Positions 29,644-37,770 of a stretch of 64,000 nt of DNA are shown piece after piece. This DNA comes from Mycobacterium kyogaense (GTDB taxonomy: Bacteria; Actinomycetota; Actinomycetes; Mycobacteriales; Mycobacteriaceae). How positions within the stretch are numbered: position 1 is the stretch's first letter; every line of letters begins with the position of its first letter. Location: contig NZ_QJUA01000017.1 of NCBI RefSeq assembly GCF_003254575.1, forward strand, positions 1 to 64,000. Direction: 5' to 3'. The notes beneath the pieces were generated by a model. The model saw only the letters and a program-made list of their open reading frames with translations, did not search any database and was not told the DNA's origin. Position numbers and translations under genes: made by a program.

Positions 29644-30873
29644 ATGCCAGAGCCCACCACCCGGCGTCAATTCCTGACGCGCGCAGCGCTTCTCGCCGCA
29701 GGTGCCCCTGCACTCGGCGCATTCCTGGCCGCATGCGGCGGGGGGTCCGACAATCAGGGCGCCACCCCCACACTCAAACTCGCATCGCCCGCCAACCCGG
29801 TCACCTGGGACATCCCCGCCGACAACACCCCTGTCGCCGACGGCTTGGCTCCCGAGAAGGGCACGCTGAAGCTCTACACCTACGCCGATTACGTGAGCCC
29901 GGACGCGGTCAAGTCGTTCGAGCAGAAATACGGCGTGACAGTGGAGATCTCGACGTTCAACGACGGCGGCGAGGCGCTGACCAAGCTCCGCAGCGGCGTG
30001 GACTTCGACATCTACAACGCGAACTACACCGAGATCAGCAGGCTGGTCAACGGCGGCCTGCTCCGGCCGCTGAACCACTCCTACATACCGAACATCACCA
30101 ATGTCTGGCCGAGCTTCACCAATCCCTGGTACGACCAGCAGTGGCGCTACAGCGTGCCCTACACGATCTACACCACCGGCATCGGCTGGCGTACCGATCA
30201 GGTGCCTGCGGACATCGGCGCGCTCGGCAACCCCTACGACGCCTTCTGGAACCCGACCTTCAAGGGCAAGACCGCCGTGCTGGACGACTGGCACACGACC
30301 ATGGCAATGGTGCTGTTGCGCAACGGTATAACTGATGTCAACACGTCCTCGGAAAGTGACCTGAAGATGGTCGGCGATCAACTCGGGCAACTGGTGTCGG
30401 CCACCTCACCGAAGGTCACGATCACCGCGTACAACGATCTGCCCGCCGGCCAACTGGGTCTGGCCCAGATGTGGTCCGGTGACATCATCAACGCGCAGTC
30501 CTATCTGCCCGAGGGCACCGGACCCGACATATTGCGCTACTGGTTTCCCGCTGACGGCAAGGGCATGGTCGACAACGACATGCTCGTGACACTCAAAGGC
30601 GGCAAGAACCCGGTACTCGCACACCTGTTCCTCGACCACATGCTCGATCCGGCGGTGGCGATGCAGAACTTCCAGGCCATCGGCTATCAACCGCCGCAGA
30701 ACTCGATCAAACCCGATGCGCTGGTCGCGGACGGTTTCATCCCGCCGAACCTCTCGACGGCGATCGTCAAGCCGGAGTGGTTCGACGCCGGCTACCGCAT
30801 CCTCGAGCTCGATCCGGCCAACGACGCCGCCTGGCAGAACATCTGGCGCACCTTCAAAGCCGGCGGGTCGTAG
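29644..30873 (+). CDS. PotD-like ABC substrate-binding lipoprotein with Tat signal
   Basis: This 409-residue extracytoplasmic solute-binding protein is of the spermidine/putrescine type (LKLYTYADYVSPDAVKSFEQKYGVTVEI beginning the mature domain; DMLVTLKGGKNPVLAHLFLDHMLDP later). The N-terminus has a twin-arginine motif (TRRQFLTRA) and a lipobox LAAC with Cys31, so it is probably exported folded by Tat and anchored as a lipoprotein. A GGGAGG ribosome site precedes the ATG. It delivers a polyamine-like or quaternary-amine ligand to the two permeases that follow. Confidence 0.88.
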   Translation: MPEPTTRRQFLTRAALLAAGAPALGAFLAACGGGSDNQGATPTLKLASPANPVTWDIPADNTPVADGLAPEKGTLKLYTYADYVSPDAVKSFEQKYGVTVEISTFNDGGEALTKLRSGVDFDIYNANYTEISRLVNGGLLRPLNHSYIPNITNVWPSFTNPWYDQQWRYSVPYTIYTTGIGWRTDQVPADIGALGNPYDAFWNPTFKGKTAVLDDWHTTMAMVLLRNGITDVNTSSESDLKMVGDQLGQLVSATSPKVTITAYNDLPAGQLGLAQMWSGDIINAQSYLPEGTGPDILRYWFPADGKGMVDNDMLVTLKGGKNPVLAHLFLDHMLDPAVAMQNFQAIGYQPPQNSIKPDALVADGFIPPNLSTAIVKPEWFDAGYRILELDPANDAAWQNIWRTFKAGGS

Positions 30874-30883
30874 GCTCATCCGC

Positions 30884-31789
30884 ATGTCGAGCAGGCCGAA
30901 GGGGGCCCGCGGGATCTGGCCCGCACTGGCCGCTCCCGGAGTGATCTGGCTGCTGCTGTTCTTCGTCGCGCCGATGTACGTGGTGCTGTGCATCGTCTTC
31001 GGTCGGCTCGATCCCATCTTCCGGACAGCAGTGCCCATCTGGAACCCGGTGCAGTGGGATCCGACGCAGTTCACCTACGTGTTGTCCCACATCGTCGGCG
31101 CCGACGGGGTTTTCGGACCGGCCCTGCTGCGGACCGCACTGTACGTGCTCACCGCCAGTGCGTTGTGTCTGCTCATCGCGTTTCCGGTGGCCTACTATGT
31201 CGCGCGACTGTCCGGCCGGCGCAAAGGACTGCTGCTCACCCTCTTGATCGCACCGTTCTGGATCAGCTACATGATGCGAATGTTCGCCTGGGTGAACCTG
31301 TTACAGGACGACGGACTGGTGAACCGGATCCTCGGACTCGGCGGCGTGTTCCACCCCGGCATCGACTGGCTCACCGGCCAGCCCGCAGTCGTGGTCCTCG
31401 GCCTGGTGTACGGCTATGTGCCGTACATGATCCTGCCCCTCTACGCGGGGTTGGACCGGCTACCCCAACCCGTGCTCGAGGCCTCACGCGATCTCGGCGC
31501 CGATCGGGCGTCGTCGTTCTGGCGGGTGACGCTGCCGCTGAGCCGGCCGACCATCGTGGCCGCGATCCTCCTGACATGCCTGCCGATGCTGGGCGACTAC
31601 TTCACCAGCGACATGCTCTCGGCCTCTCCGAAAACGGCGATGGTCGGCAACCTGATCAACGACAGCGTGCTGACTCCGGGCCAGACCGGGCAGGCCGGCG
31701 CGTTCGTGCTGTTGGTGTTCCTCGTCGCGCTGATCCCGATGTTGTACTACATCCGCGTCACCGGCCGGCGCGACGAGGTGGCGTCGTGA
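30884..31789 (+). CDS. PotB-like ABC permease
   Basis: This 301-residue inner-membrane permease has six helices. The ATPase-docking EAA loop is EASRDLGADRASSFWRVTLPLSRP. LLRTALYVLTASALCLLIAFPVAYYVA and FTSDMLSASPKTAMVGNLI match the PotB subfamily. It lies 10 nt after the binding-protein gene and overlaps the next permease gene by 4 nt (GTGA), so synthesis is coupled. Confidence 0.88.
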   Translation: MSSRPKGARGIWPALAAPGVIWLLLFFVAPMYVVLCIVFGRLDPIFRTAVPIWNPVQWDPTQFTYVLSHIVGADGVFGPALLRTALYVLTASALCLLIAFPVAYYVARLSGRRKGLLLTLLIAPFWISYMMRMFAWVNLLQDDGLVNRILGLGGVFHPGIDWLTGQPAVVVLGLVYGYVPYMILPLYAGLDRLPQPVLEASRDLGADRASSFWRVTLPLSRPTIVAAILLTCLPMLGDYFTSDMLSASPKTAMVGNLINDSVLTPGQTGQAGAFVLLVFLVALIPMLYYIRVTGRRDEVAS

Positions 31790-32679
31790 GCATCCCGCGC
31801 AGATCTCCGGTCGCCTGGTGGCACGATCCGTGGCGGCCGCCTCGGGTCCTGATCGCGGTCACGATCGGATACCTGCTGTGGTCGCTGCTCCCGGTTCTCG
31901 TCGCGGTGCTGTTCTCGTTCAACGCCGGGCGATCCCGCACGGTGTGGCAAGGCTTTTCGTTCCGCTGGTACTGGGGCGATCAGACGCTCTCGGTCTGGCA
32001 CGACGCGACGTTGCACAACGCGCTGTTGCAGACGCTGAAGCTCGGTCTGCTCACCACGCTGATCACGGTGCCGCTCGGGGTGCTGTTCGCCCTGGGGATC
32101 GACCGGTGGCGGGGCCGTCTCCCTGCGGGCGCGAACTTCCTGATGCTGCTGGCCTTCGTGCTGCCCGAGGTCCTGCTGGCGGTGTCGCTGCTCTTCGTCA
32201 TCACCACCGTCGCCCTACCGATCGGACTCGGCACGACGGCCCAGGTGATCGGTCTGGTGACGTTCCAGATCTCCTATCCCGCAGTCCTGGTGCGGGCCCG
32301 CCTGGCGACGATCGGACCGCAGTACGAAGAGGCTGCCATGGATCTGGGCGCCTCACCTCTGGGCGCGCTGCGGCGCGTGGTCATGCCGATGCTGATGCCG
32401 GCGATCTTCGCCAGCACCGTACTCGTGTTCGCCGACGTCATCGATGATTTCGTGATGGTCCGCTACCTGTCGGGGGGCGCCTCCTCCGAACCGGTGTCGG
32501 TGAAGATCTACAACACCGCCCGCGGGGCGCCCACACCGGCTCTGAACGCTCTGGCGACGCTGCTGCTGTTCACCGCGCTCGCGGCGGTCACCATCGGCTA
32601 TCTGGTGTTCCGCCGGATGACGCGCAACGACGGCACGACCGCCGATCGAGGTATCGGCGCCTTCGCCGGCGAGCTCTGA
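31786..32679 (+). CDS. PotC-like ABC permease
   Basis: This is the 297-residue second permease. The EAA loop is EEAAMDLGASPLGALRRVVMPMLMPAI, and the segment FADVIDDFVMVRYLSGG is typical of PotC. It starts with GTG overlapping the PotB stop. Together with the binding protein and the ATPase on the opposite strand it completes a PotABCD-type importer. Confidence 0.87.
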   Translation: MSIPRRSPVAWWHDPWRPPRVLIAVTIGYLLWSLLPVLVAVLFSFNAGRSRTVWQGFSFRWYWGDQTLSVWHDATLHNALLQTLKLGLLTTLITVPLGVLFALGIDRWRGRLPAGANFLMLLAFVLPEVLLAVSLLFVITTVALPIGLGTTAQVIGLVTFQISYPAVLVRARLATIGPQYEEAAMDLGASPLGALRRVVMPMLMPAIFASTVLVFADVIDDFVMVRYLSGGASSEPVSVKIYNTARGAPTPALNALATLLLFTALAAVTIGYLVFRRMTRNDGTTADRGIGAFAGEL

Positions 32680-32707
32680 CGGTCTGGACCTGCCCGGCAA
32701 GCCGCAC

Positions 32708-32729
32708 TAGACTGACTGTATGTTCAAAC
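32708..32729 (+). promoter_or_regulatory. Degenerate island operator 4 over a leaderless promoter
   Basis: TAGACTGACTGTATGTTCAA shares the first ten bases GACTGACTGT with operator 2, but the second half-site TTCAA is displaced by about 4 nt. TAGACT (32708-32713) fits a -10 box ending 6 nt before the ATG at 32720, so the Rieske gene is probably leaderless and the operator overlaps its very start. Confidence 0.45.
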
Positions 32730-33904
32730 AGCCTGACCCGGCACCCGTTCCCGCCGACGGAGTGGCCGCCGCACTCGCGCCCTTCGGTCAGTCCCGGATG
32801 CTGCCGCGCGAGGCCTACGTCGATCCCGCAGTGTTCGATTGGGAGCAGCGCCAGGTCTTCTCGGGCTGGACGTGTGTCGGGCGCTCCGACGACCTCGCGA
32901 CCGTCGGAGCGCAGAAGGCACTCGGCAGCGGCGCCGCCGGGATGTTGCTCGTGCGCGGGGAGGATGGCACACTCCGCGCATTCGCCAACACGTGTCGGCA
33001 CCGCGGCCACGAACTGCTGCCCTGCGGCGCACCCGAGTCGACGGCCAGGAAGGCGCGCAGCATCGTCTGCCCGTACCACGCCTGGTCCTATCGATTGGAC
33101 GGAAGTCTGCGCAACGCACCGGGTTTCGCTGACGCCGACGGGTTCGACGCGAGCGATTTCGGGCTGATCGAGCTGCGCCTGGTGGACTGGCACGGGTGGC
33201 TGTTCGTCGACCGCAGCGGAACCGACGGCGACTTCGCCGAGCATGTCGCCGGATGGGAGGAGGTCATCGCCCCTTACCGTCCCGAAGACCTCACCGTCGT
33301 GGCGCGACACTCCTACGAGCTGGCGACCAACTGGAAGGTCATCGCGGAGAACTACCAGGAGTGCTACCACTGCCAGAGCATTCACCCCGAGTTGTCCCGG
33401 ATCAGCCCGCCCACCAGTGGCGAGAATCTGGACCACGACGGCGCATGGATGGGTGGCTGGATGTCGATCGTCGACGGGGCAGAGACGATGTCGCTCGACG
33501 GCAAAAGCGGCGGGGTGCGCATCGCGGGACTTTCGGAGCACGAGCAGCGCACCGTCATGTACGTGGTCGCCTACCCCAACCTCCTGATCAGCCTGCATCC
33601 CGACTACGTGATGACCCACCTGATGACTCCGCTGGCCGCCGATCGGACCCACGTGGAGTGCACCTGGGCATTCCCGAAAGAGGTTGCCGCTGAGCCCGGA
33701 TTCGACCCGTCGTATGCGGTCGACTTCTGGGACCTGACGAATCGGCAGGATTGGGCGGCTTGCGAATCGGTGCAGCGCGGACTGAGTTCACCGCACGCGC
33801 GGCCCGGTCCGCTCGCCCCCGACGAGGACGGGGTGTATCAGTTCGTCACGCGGGTGGCTAGGGCGTACGCCGATTCCGCTGATCCCGCGCCGGGACCCCG
33901 TTAG
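32720..33904 (+). CDS. Rieske oxygenase alpha subunit (quaternary-amine monooxygenase-like)
   Basis: The protein has 394 residues. The Rieske [2Fe-2S] ligands are C92-x-H94 and C117-x2-H120 (TCRHRGHE; CPYHAW). The mononuclear iron site is ENYQECYHCQSIHPE (about 210-224), with the NRQDWAACESVQRG segment later. ENYQECYHC places it near the group containing choline, glycine betaine and carnitine monooxygenases, so oxidative N-demethylation or C-N cleavage of an amine is likelier than ring dihydroxylation. No beta subunit, ferredoxin or reductase is encoded nearby. It overlaps the convergent M28 gene by 47 nt. Confidence 0.87.
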   Translation: MFKQPDPAPVPADGVAAALAPFGQSRMLPREAYVDPAVFDWEQRQVFSGWTCVGRSDDLATVGAQKALGSGAAGMLLVRGEDGTLRAFANTCRHRGHELLPCGAPESTARKARSIVCPYHAWSYRLDGSLRNAPGFADADGFDASDFGLIELRLVDWHGWLFVDRSGTDGDFAEHVAGWEEVIAPYRPEDLTVVARHSYELATNWKVIAENYQECYHCQSIHPELSRISPPTSGENLDHDGAWMGGWMSIVDGAETMSLDGKSGGVRIAGLSEHEQRTVMYVVAYPNLLISLHPDYVMTHLMTPLAADRTHVECTWAFPKEVAAEPGFDPSYAVDFWDLTNRQDWAACESVQRGLSSPHARPGPLAPDEDGVYQFVTRVARAYADSADPAPGPR

Positions 33905-35330
33905 CGCCTCCGTCGCTGTCGATCGACTGGGCGTAGCTGCCCACGGCATCCGCGGCCGTGGACGCCATGATCCCCAGCGCTTTTCGGTCCACGTTGTCGA
34001 TGCTGTCGCCGCGCCGGTGGTAGTTGGCATCGAACGCGACACCCGCACGGCCACCCCAGATACGCGCCTGCACATCCGATTTGAGCTGCGAGGTCCCGGT
34101 GGTCAGCCCGCCGACCGGCACCCCGGCGGCGACGAAGGAGGCGTAATCGGTACCGCGGGTGAGCGGCATGTCGGCCGGCCGCACGCCGTGTTCGTACAGT
34201 CGCGCGGCCAGCGTCCGCTCGATACCTGCCGACCCCTCCGGTAGTGGACGGACGTTCGCCGAGGTCTGCGCGGACTGGTCACCGTCGAGGGTGAAGTAAC
34301 CCGCGTTCGGCGACCCGATCACGTCGAGATCCAGGTAGAGCGCGATGTCGTTGAGCTCATCGGGTTTCAGCGCGCGCAGATAGGCCGCCGAGCCGTCGGC
34401 AGACGTCTCGCCGCCACCCCAGAACGCGAACCGAACGACGTTGTGGGCATCGGGCTTCGGCCCGAGTTGCAGCGCGGTCTCCAGGACCGCCGCGACGCCG
34501 GAACCGTTGTCGTCGATCCCGGGCCCGTCCCCCGTGCTGTCGAGGTGCGCACCCACGACCACGACGTTGTGCGAGTTGCCGGAGGAGGTCTGGGCGATCA
34601 CACTGCGTGACGTCGTCATCACGGGTTTGTTGTCGAGCACCAGCGTGACGGGGTCGTCGGTGCGCCGCAGCGCCGCATCCGTGGCCGGATCGATGATGCC
34701 GACGGGAATCGTCATGGCTTGGTAGTAGCCGGGGGTGAACAGGCCGGCGGGCGCCGCGACCGGCCGGGTCGGCGTGGATTGGCTGACGACGAGGACGCCG
34801 ACCGCACCGGCCGCCTTGGCCGCGTCGTGTTTCGCCACGACCGAGCATCCGCTGTCGTCGACCACTGCGATGGCGCCCTTGATGCGCACCCCGGTGTAGT
34901 CGGCGGCAGCACACCCGGCGGCAGCGCGGGGCCGCAGCGTGAGCGCTTTCACCCCGCCCGGCGCGGTGGTGAGCAGTAGCGACGCCTGGTCGACACGGAA
35001 GACACGCCGACCGACCGTCAGCGCCGGCTTGCCTCCGCCGGAGCCCGAGAGCCGCTGGAACTCCGGAGTATGGACGTCGAAGCCCTTGTCGCGCAGCGCC
35101 TTCGCGACATAGTCCACACTCGCCTGATAGCCCGGTGTGCCGTCAGCACGCGTGCCGTCATGCGTGTCGGCGATCTTCTGCAGCTCGACGAGGTGGTTGT
35201 ACACCCCGTCGACGGTCACCCGGTCGGCCAGATCGCCGCCCAGATCTGCCCGCGGCGCGGCGGTCTGCGACGAGCACGCCGTCAGAATCAGGGCGAACAC
35301 CAGCACGGCCGCCCGGGGCCAGCCCCTCAT
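33858..35330 (-). CDS. M28-family peptidase-like lipoprotein lacking the general base
   Basis: This 490-residue lipoprotein has a signal peptide and lipobox LTAC at about residue 19, a PA (protease-associated) domain, and an M28 zinc aminopeptidase fold. Metal-ligand blocks are present: AHLDST, GIDDNGSG, DLDVIGSPN and NYHRRGDSID. In the active-site glutamate pair, its upstream paralogue has WGGEELGLLGS but this protein has WGGGETSADGS, so the first Glu, the general base of M28 enzymes, is Gly (codon at 34410-34412). It may be inactive or binding-only. Its ATG overlaps the stop of the paralogue (ATGA). Confidence 0.85.
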   Translation of the reverse strand: MRGWPRAAVLVFALILTACSSQTAAPRADLGGDLADRVTVDGVYNHLVELQKIADTHDGTRADGTPGYQASVDYVAKALRDKGFDVHTPEFQRLSGSGGGKPALTVGRRVFRVDQASLLLTTAPGGVKALTLRPRAAAGCAAADYTGVRIKGAIAVVDDSGCSVVAKHDAAKAAGAVGVLVVSQSTPTRPVAAPAGLFTPGYYQAMTIPVGIIDPATDAALRRTDDPVTLVLDNKPVMTTSRSVIAQTSSGNSHNVVVVGAHLDSTGDGPGIDDNGSGVAAVLETALQLGPKPDAHNVVRFAFWGGGETSADGSAAYLRALKPDELNDIALYLDLDVIGSPNAGYFTLDGDQSAQTSANVRPLPEGSAGIERTLAARLYEHGVRPADMPLTRGTDYASFVAAGVPVGGLTTGTSQLKSDVQARIWGGRAGVAFDANYHRRGDSIDNVDRKALGIMASTAADAVGSYAQSIDSDGGANGVPARDQRNRRTP

Positions 35331-36859
35331 GACTCGCGCAGGACGTGGCGGGTCCGGTCATCGCGCACCGGAATCCCGTTGCGGCCGCGCTGATCCTGCG
35401 CGTAGAGACCGACGGCGTAGCCGACGCCGCTACCGTTGATACCCATCGCGGTGCGGTCGACGCGGTCGAGGGTGTCGGTCGCCTTGTGGTAGTTCGGGTC
35501 GAACGGTTGATCGGCCTGGCCACCCCAGAGCTTGGCCTGCTCGGCGGTCATCTTCTCCTCCGCGCCGGAGAACAATCCGCCCGATGGCACTCCGGCGCGG
35601 GTGAACGCGTCGTAATCGGAGCGGCCGTCGAAACCCGTGTCCTCTGCCTGCTTTCCGGCGCTGTCCAGGTAGCCGACGAGCGCGCGCTCGATCCCGGCCG
35701 ACCCCTCGGGCACCCGCGGGACGGCCCGATTGCCGACGCCGGTGGACTGGTCTCCGTCGTAGGTGAAGTAGCCCGGGTTGGGCGAGCCGAGCATGTCGAA
35801 GTTGAGGTAGAGCGCGATGTCGGTGAGTTGGTCCACATTCAACGAGTCGACGTAGTTGAAGGACCCGAGCAGCCCGAGTTCCTCACCACCCCAGAACGCG
35901 AACCGCACCGCGTTGGCGACCTGGGGTGAACTGCCCAGTTGCAGAGCCGTTTCCAGGACAGCCGCGGTGCCCGAACCGTTGTCGTTGATCCCCGGCCCGT
36001 CCGGGACGCTGTCCAGGTGCGCCCCGACCATGACCACGTCCTTGGTGGAGCCCGTCTTGGTCTGTGCGATCACGTTGCGGGTCTTCTCGGTCCGCACCCC
36101 TGCGTTCATCCTGATGGTGGCCGGATCACCGGCTGCCTCGCGCAGGCGGGGACCCTCGGCCTTGGCGACGCTGATGACCGGGATCTTGACGTCGGTGCTC
36201 TCACCGAGGGTTCCGCCGGTGACCTCGCCGTCGTCGTTGTTGACCACGATCAGCGCGACCGCGCCACGGGTTGCTGCGGCGGTCTGCTTCTCCCCGAACG
36301 GGCACGAACCCCGATCGACCACCACGACGGCACCCTGCGTCGGCAATCCGTCGTAATCCTGTGCGGTGCAGCCCGGACTGTCCTCGACGCGGGCCGCGAC
36401 GATCGGACCGGACACTCCCGCGCCGGGCGCGCCTGCGGTGTACTCGAGGGGCCGCGCGGTGATGTCACCGCCGGCGACCGTGAGCTTCGGCGCATCGGCG
36501 AACGGCAGCCGGACCTCGAACTCCGGGGTCTCGACGTCGAACCCCTTGTCGCGCAGCGCCCTTGCCACGTAGTCCACGCTGGCGGCGTAACCTGCGGTGC
36601 CCAGCGCGCGATTCCCGCCGTTGGCGTTGGCGATGTCCTGCAGCGCCTGCATGTGCGCCATCGTCGCGTCGACGGTGACCTTTCGGGCCAGCGAGTCGGC
36701 GAACTGCCCGGCCGCCCCGGCGTCGGCCGAGGGCGAGGCGGACTCAGACGAGGACTCAGCGGGATCAGGTCGGCTGTCGCGGCTGCATCCGCCGCCGACC
36801 AGCAGTGCGACGGCGAGCAGGATCGCGAGCCGCAGTCGGGTGTGGGTCACCCGCACCAC
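35327..36859 (-). CDS. lpqL: Lipoprotein aminopeptidase LpqL (M28 family)
   Basis: This 510-residue protein has a signal sequence ending at a Cys (GGGCSRD), a Ser/Glu/Asp-rich linker, a PA domain and an intact M28 aminopeptidase domain. HLDS, GINDNGSG, FWGGEELGLLGS (catalytic Glu-Glu), NFDMLGSPN and NYHKATDTLD supply the zinc ligands and general base. It should release N-terminal residues from peptides outside the membrane. GTG codons at 36859, 36856 and 36850 are possible starts. The position next to the thiG side of the thiamine locus matches lpqL in M. tuberculosis. A paralogue follows directly. Confidence 0.87.
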   Translation of the reverse strand: MVRVTHTRLRLAILLAVALLVGGGCSRDSRPDPAESSSESASPSADAGAAGQFADSLARKVTVDATMAHMQALQDIANANGGNRALGTAGYAASVDYVARALRDKGFDVETPEFEVRLPFADAPKLTVAGGDITARPLEYTAGAPGAGVSGPIVAARVEDSPGCTAQDYDGLPTQGAVVVVDRGSCPFGEKQTAAATRGAVALIVVNNDDGEVTGGTLGESTDVKIPVISVAKAEGPRLREAAGDPATIRMNAGVRTEKTRNVIAQTKTGSTKDVVMVGAHLDSVPDGPGINDNGSGTAAVLETALQLGSSPQVANAVRFAFWGGEELGLLGSFNYVDSLNVDQLTDIALYLNFDMLGSPNPGYFTYDGDQSTGVGNRAVPRVPEGSAGIERALVGYLDSAGKQAEDTGFDGRSDYDAFTRAGVPSGGLFSGAEEKMTAEQAKLWGGQADQPFDPNYHKATDTLDRVDRTAMGINGSGVGYAVGLYAQDQRGRNGIPVRDDRTRHVLRES

Positions 36860-36860
36860 G

Positions 36861-37760
36861 TTAGCGCGCGCTCAGATGCTCCAGTACCGCGTCGGCGGCC
36901 AGCTGCGGCTCCTCGATCTGGAGGAAGTGGCCCGCCGACGGCAGCGTGACGACGGTGCTCCCGGTGGGCAGCACGTCGCGGATGGCTTCGGCATAGTCGA
37001 CCAGCATCGCGCCGTCCTGCACGCCCTGCAGGTGCAGGATCGGCACGCGTGGCAGATCGAAGCGGTACCGGTGCAGATCGGCGTAGCGCGCCGGTGGTGT
37101 GCCCGGCCGGACCAGTGCGCGGTAGTACCCCAGCGCCGCGCGACGGTGTACCGCGCTGGGGAGCGCGGCCAGCGCGGCGTCGAGCTCGGCGTCGGTGTCG
37201 AAACCGGCGGGCCCCCAGTCGCGCCAGAGCCGGCGGATCACGCGCGGCAGAAGGCGTTCAGGCATGCCGGGCAGCTGGAAGAACAGGATGTACCAGCTGT
37301 TGCGCAGCTGGCGGGGCAGTTGCCGCAGCTGCCGTGCGGCATCACCGCGGGCCCGGTTGACCGCGCCGATCGGCGCGACCGCCATCGTGATGTGCGCGGC
37401 GAACGGCGACGCGGGGTGCGCGGCGAACGCGGCCGCGGTGAACGCTCCCCAGTCGTGACCGATGACCACGGCGTCGGCGGGCGCCCCCAGCGCGCCGTGC
37501 ACCTCCAGTGCGTCGGCCATCAGCGCCCCGATGCGGTAATCCCCGTCGGGGGCCGGCCCCGTCGGCGCGTAGCCGCGCGAGAACGGCGCGACCACCCGCA
37601 TGCCGCGCTCGGCGAGCAGGCGCGCGAACTTCTGCCAGCCCCAGGCACTGTCAGGGAAACCGTGCAGACACAGCACCAGCCGGCCGTCGGGGGGACCCCA
37701 CGCCAGCGCGCTGACCTTCAGGTGGTCGAGCTCGAAGGTCAGGCGCTGCGCGTCGGTCAC
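36861..37760 (-). CDS. Alpha/beta hydrolase, epoxide-hydrolase-like
   Basis: This 299-residue protein has an epoxide-hydrolase/haloalkane-dehalogenase layout: oxyanion motif HGFPDSAWGW, nucleophile Asp in GHDWGAFTAAAFA, a cap domain with several Arg/Trp residues, and a catalytic His in SAGHFLQIEEP. The nucleophile being Asp rather than Ser favours epoxide or C-X hydrolysis. The frame is open upstream; GTG at 37760, 10 nt after the monooxygenase stop, gives the natural N-terminus VTDAQRLTFEL. It is probably co-transcribed with the EthA-like gene. Confidence 0.8.
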   Translation of the reverse strand: MTDAQRLTFELDHLKVSALAWGPPDGRLVLCLHGFPDSAWGWQKFARLLAERGMRVVAPFSRGYAPTGPAPDGDYRIGALMADALEVHGALGAPADAVVIGHDWGAFTAAAFAAHPASPFAAHITMAVAPIGAVNRARGDAARQLRQLPRQLRNSWYILFFQLPGMPERLLPRVIRRLWRDWGPAGFDTDAELDAALAALPSAVHRRAALGYYRALVRPGTPPARYADLHRYRFDLPRVPILHLQGVQDGAMLVDYAEAIRDVLPTGSTVVTLPSAGHFLQIEEPQLAADAVLEHLSAR

Positions 37761-37770
37761 GCCCAGGAAT

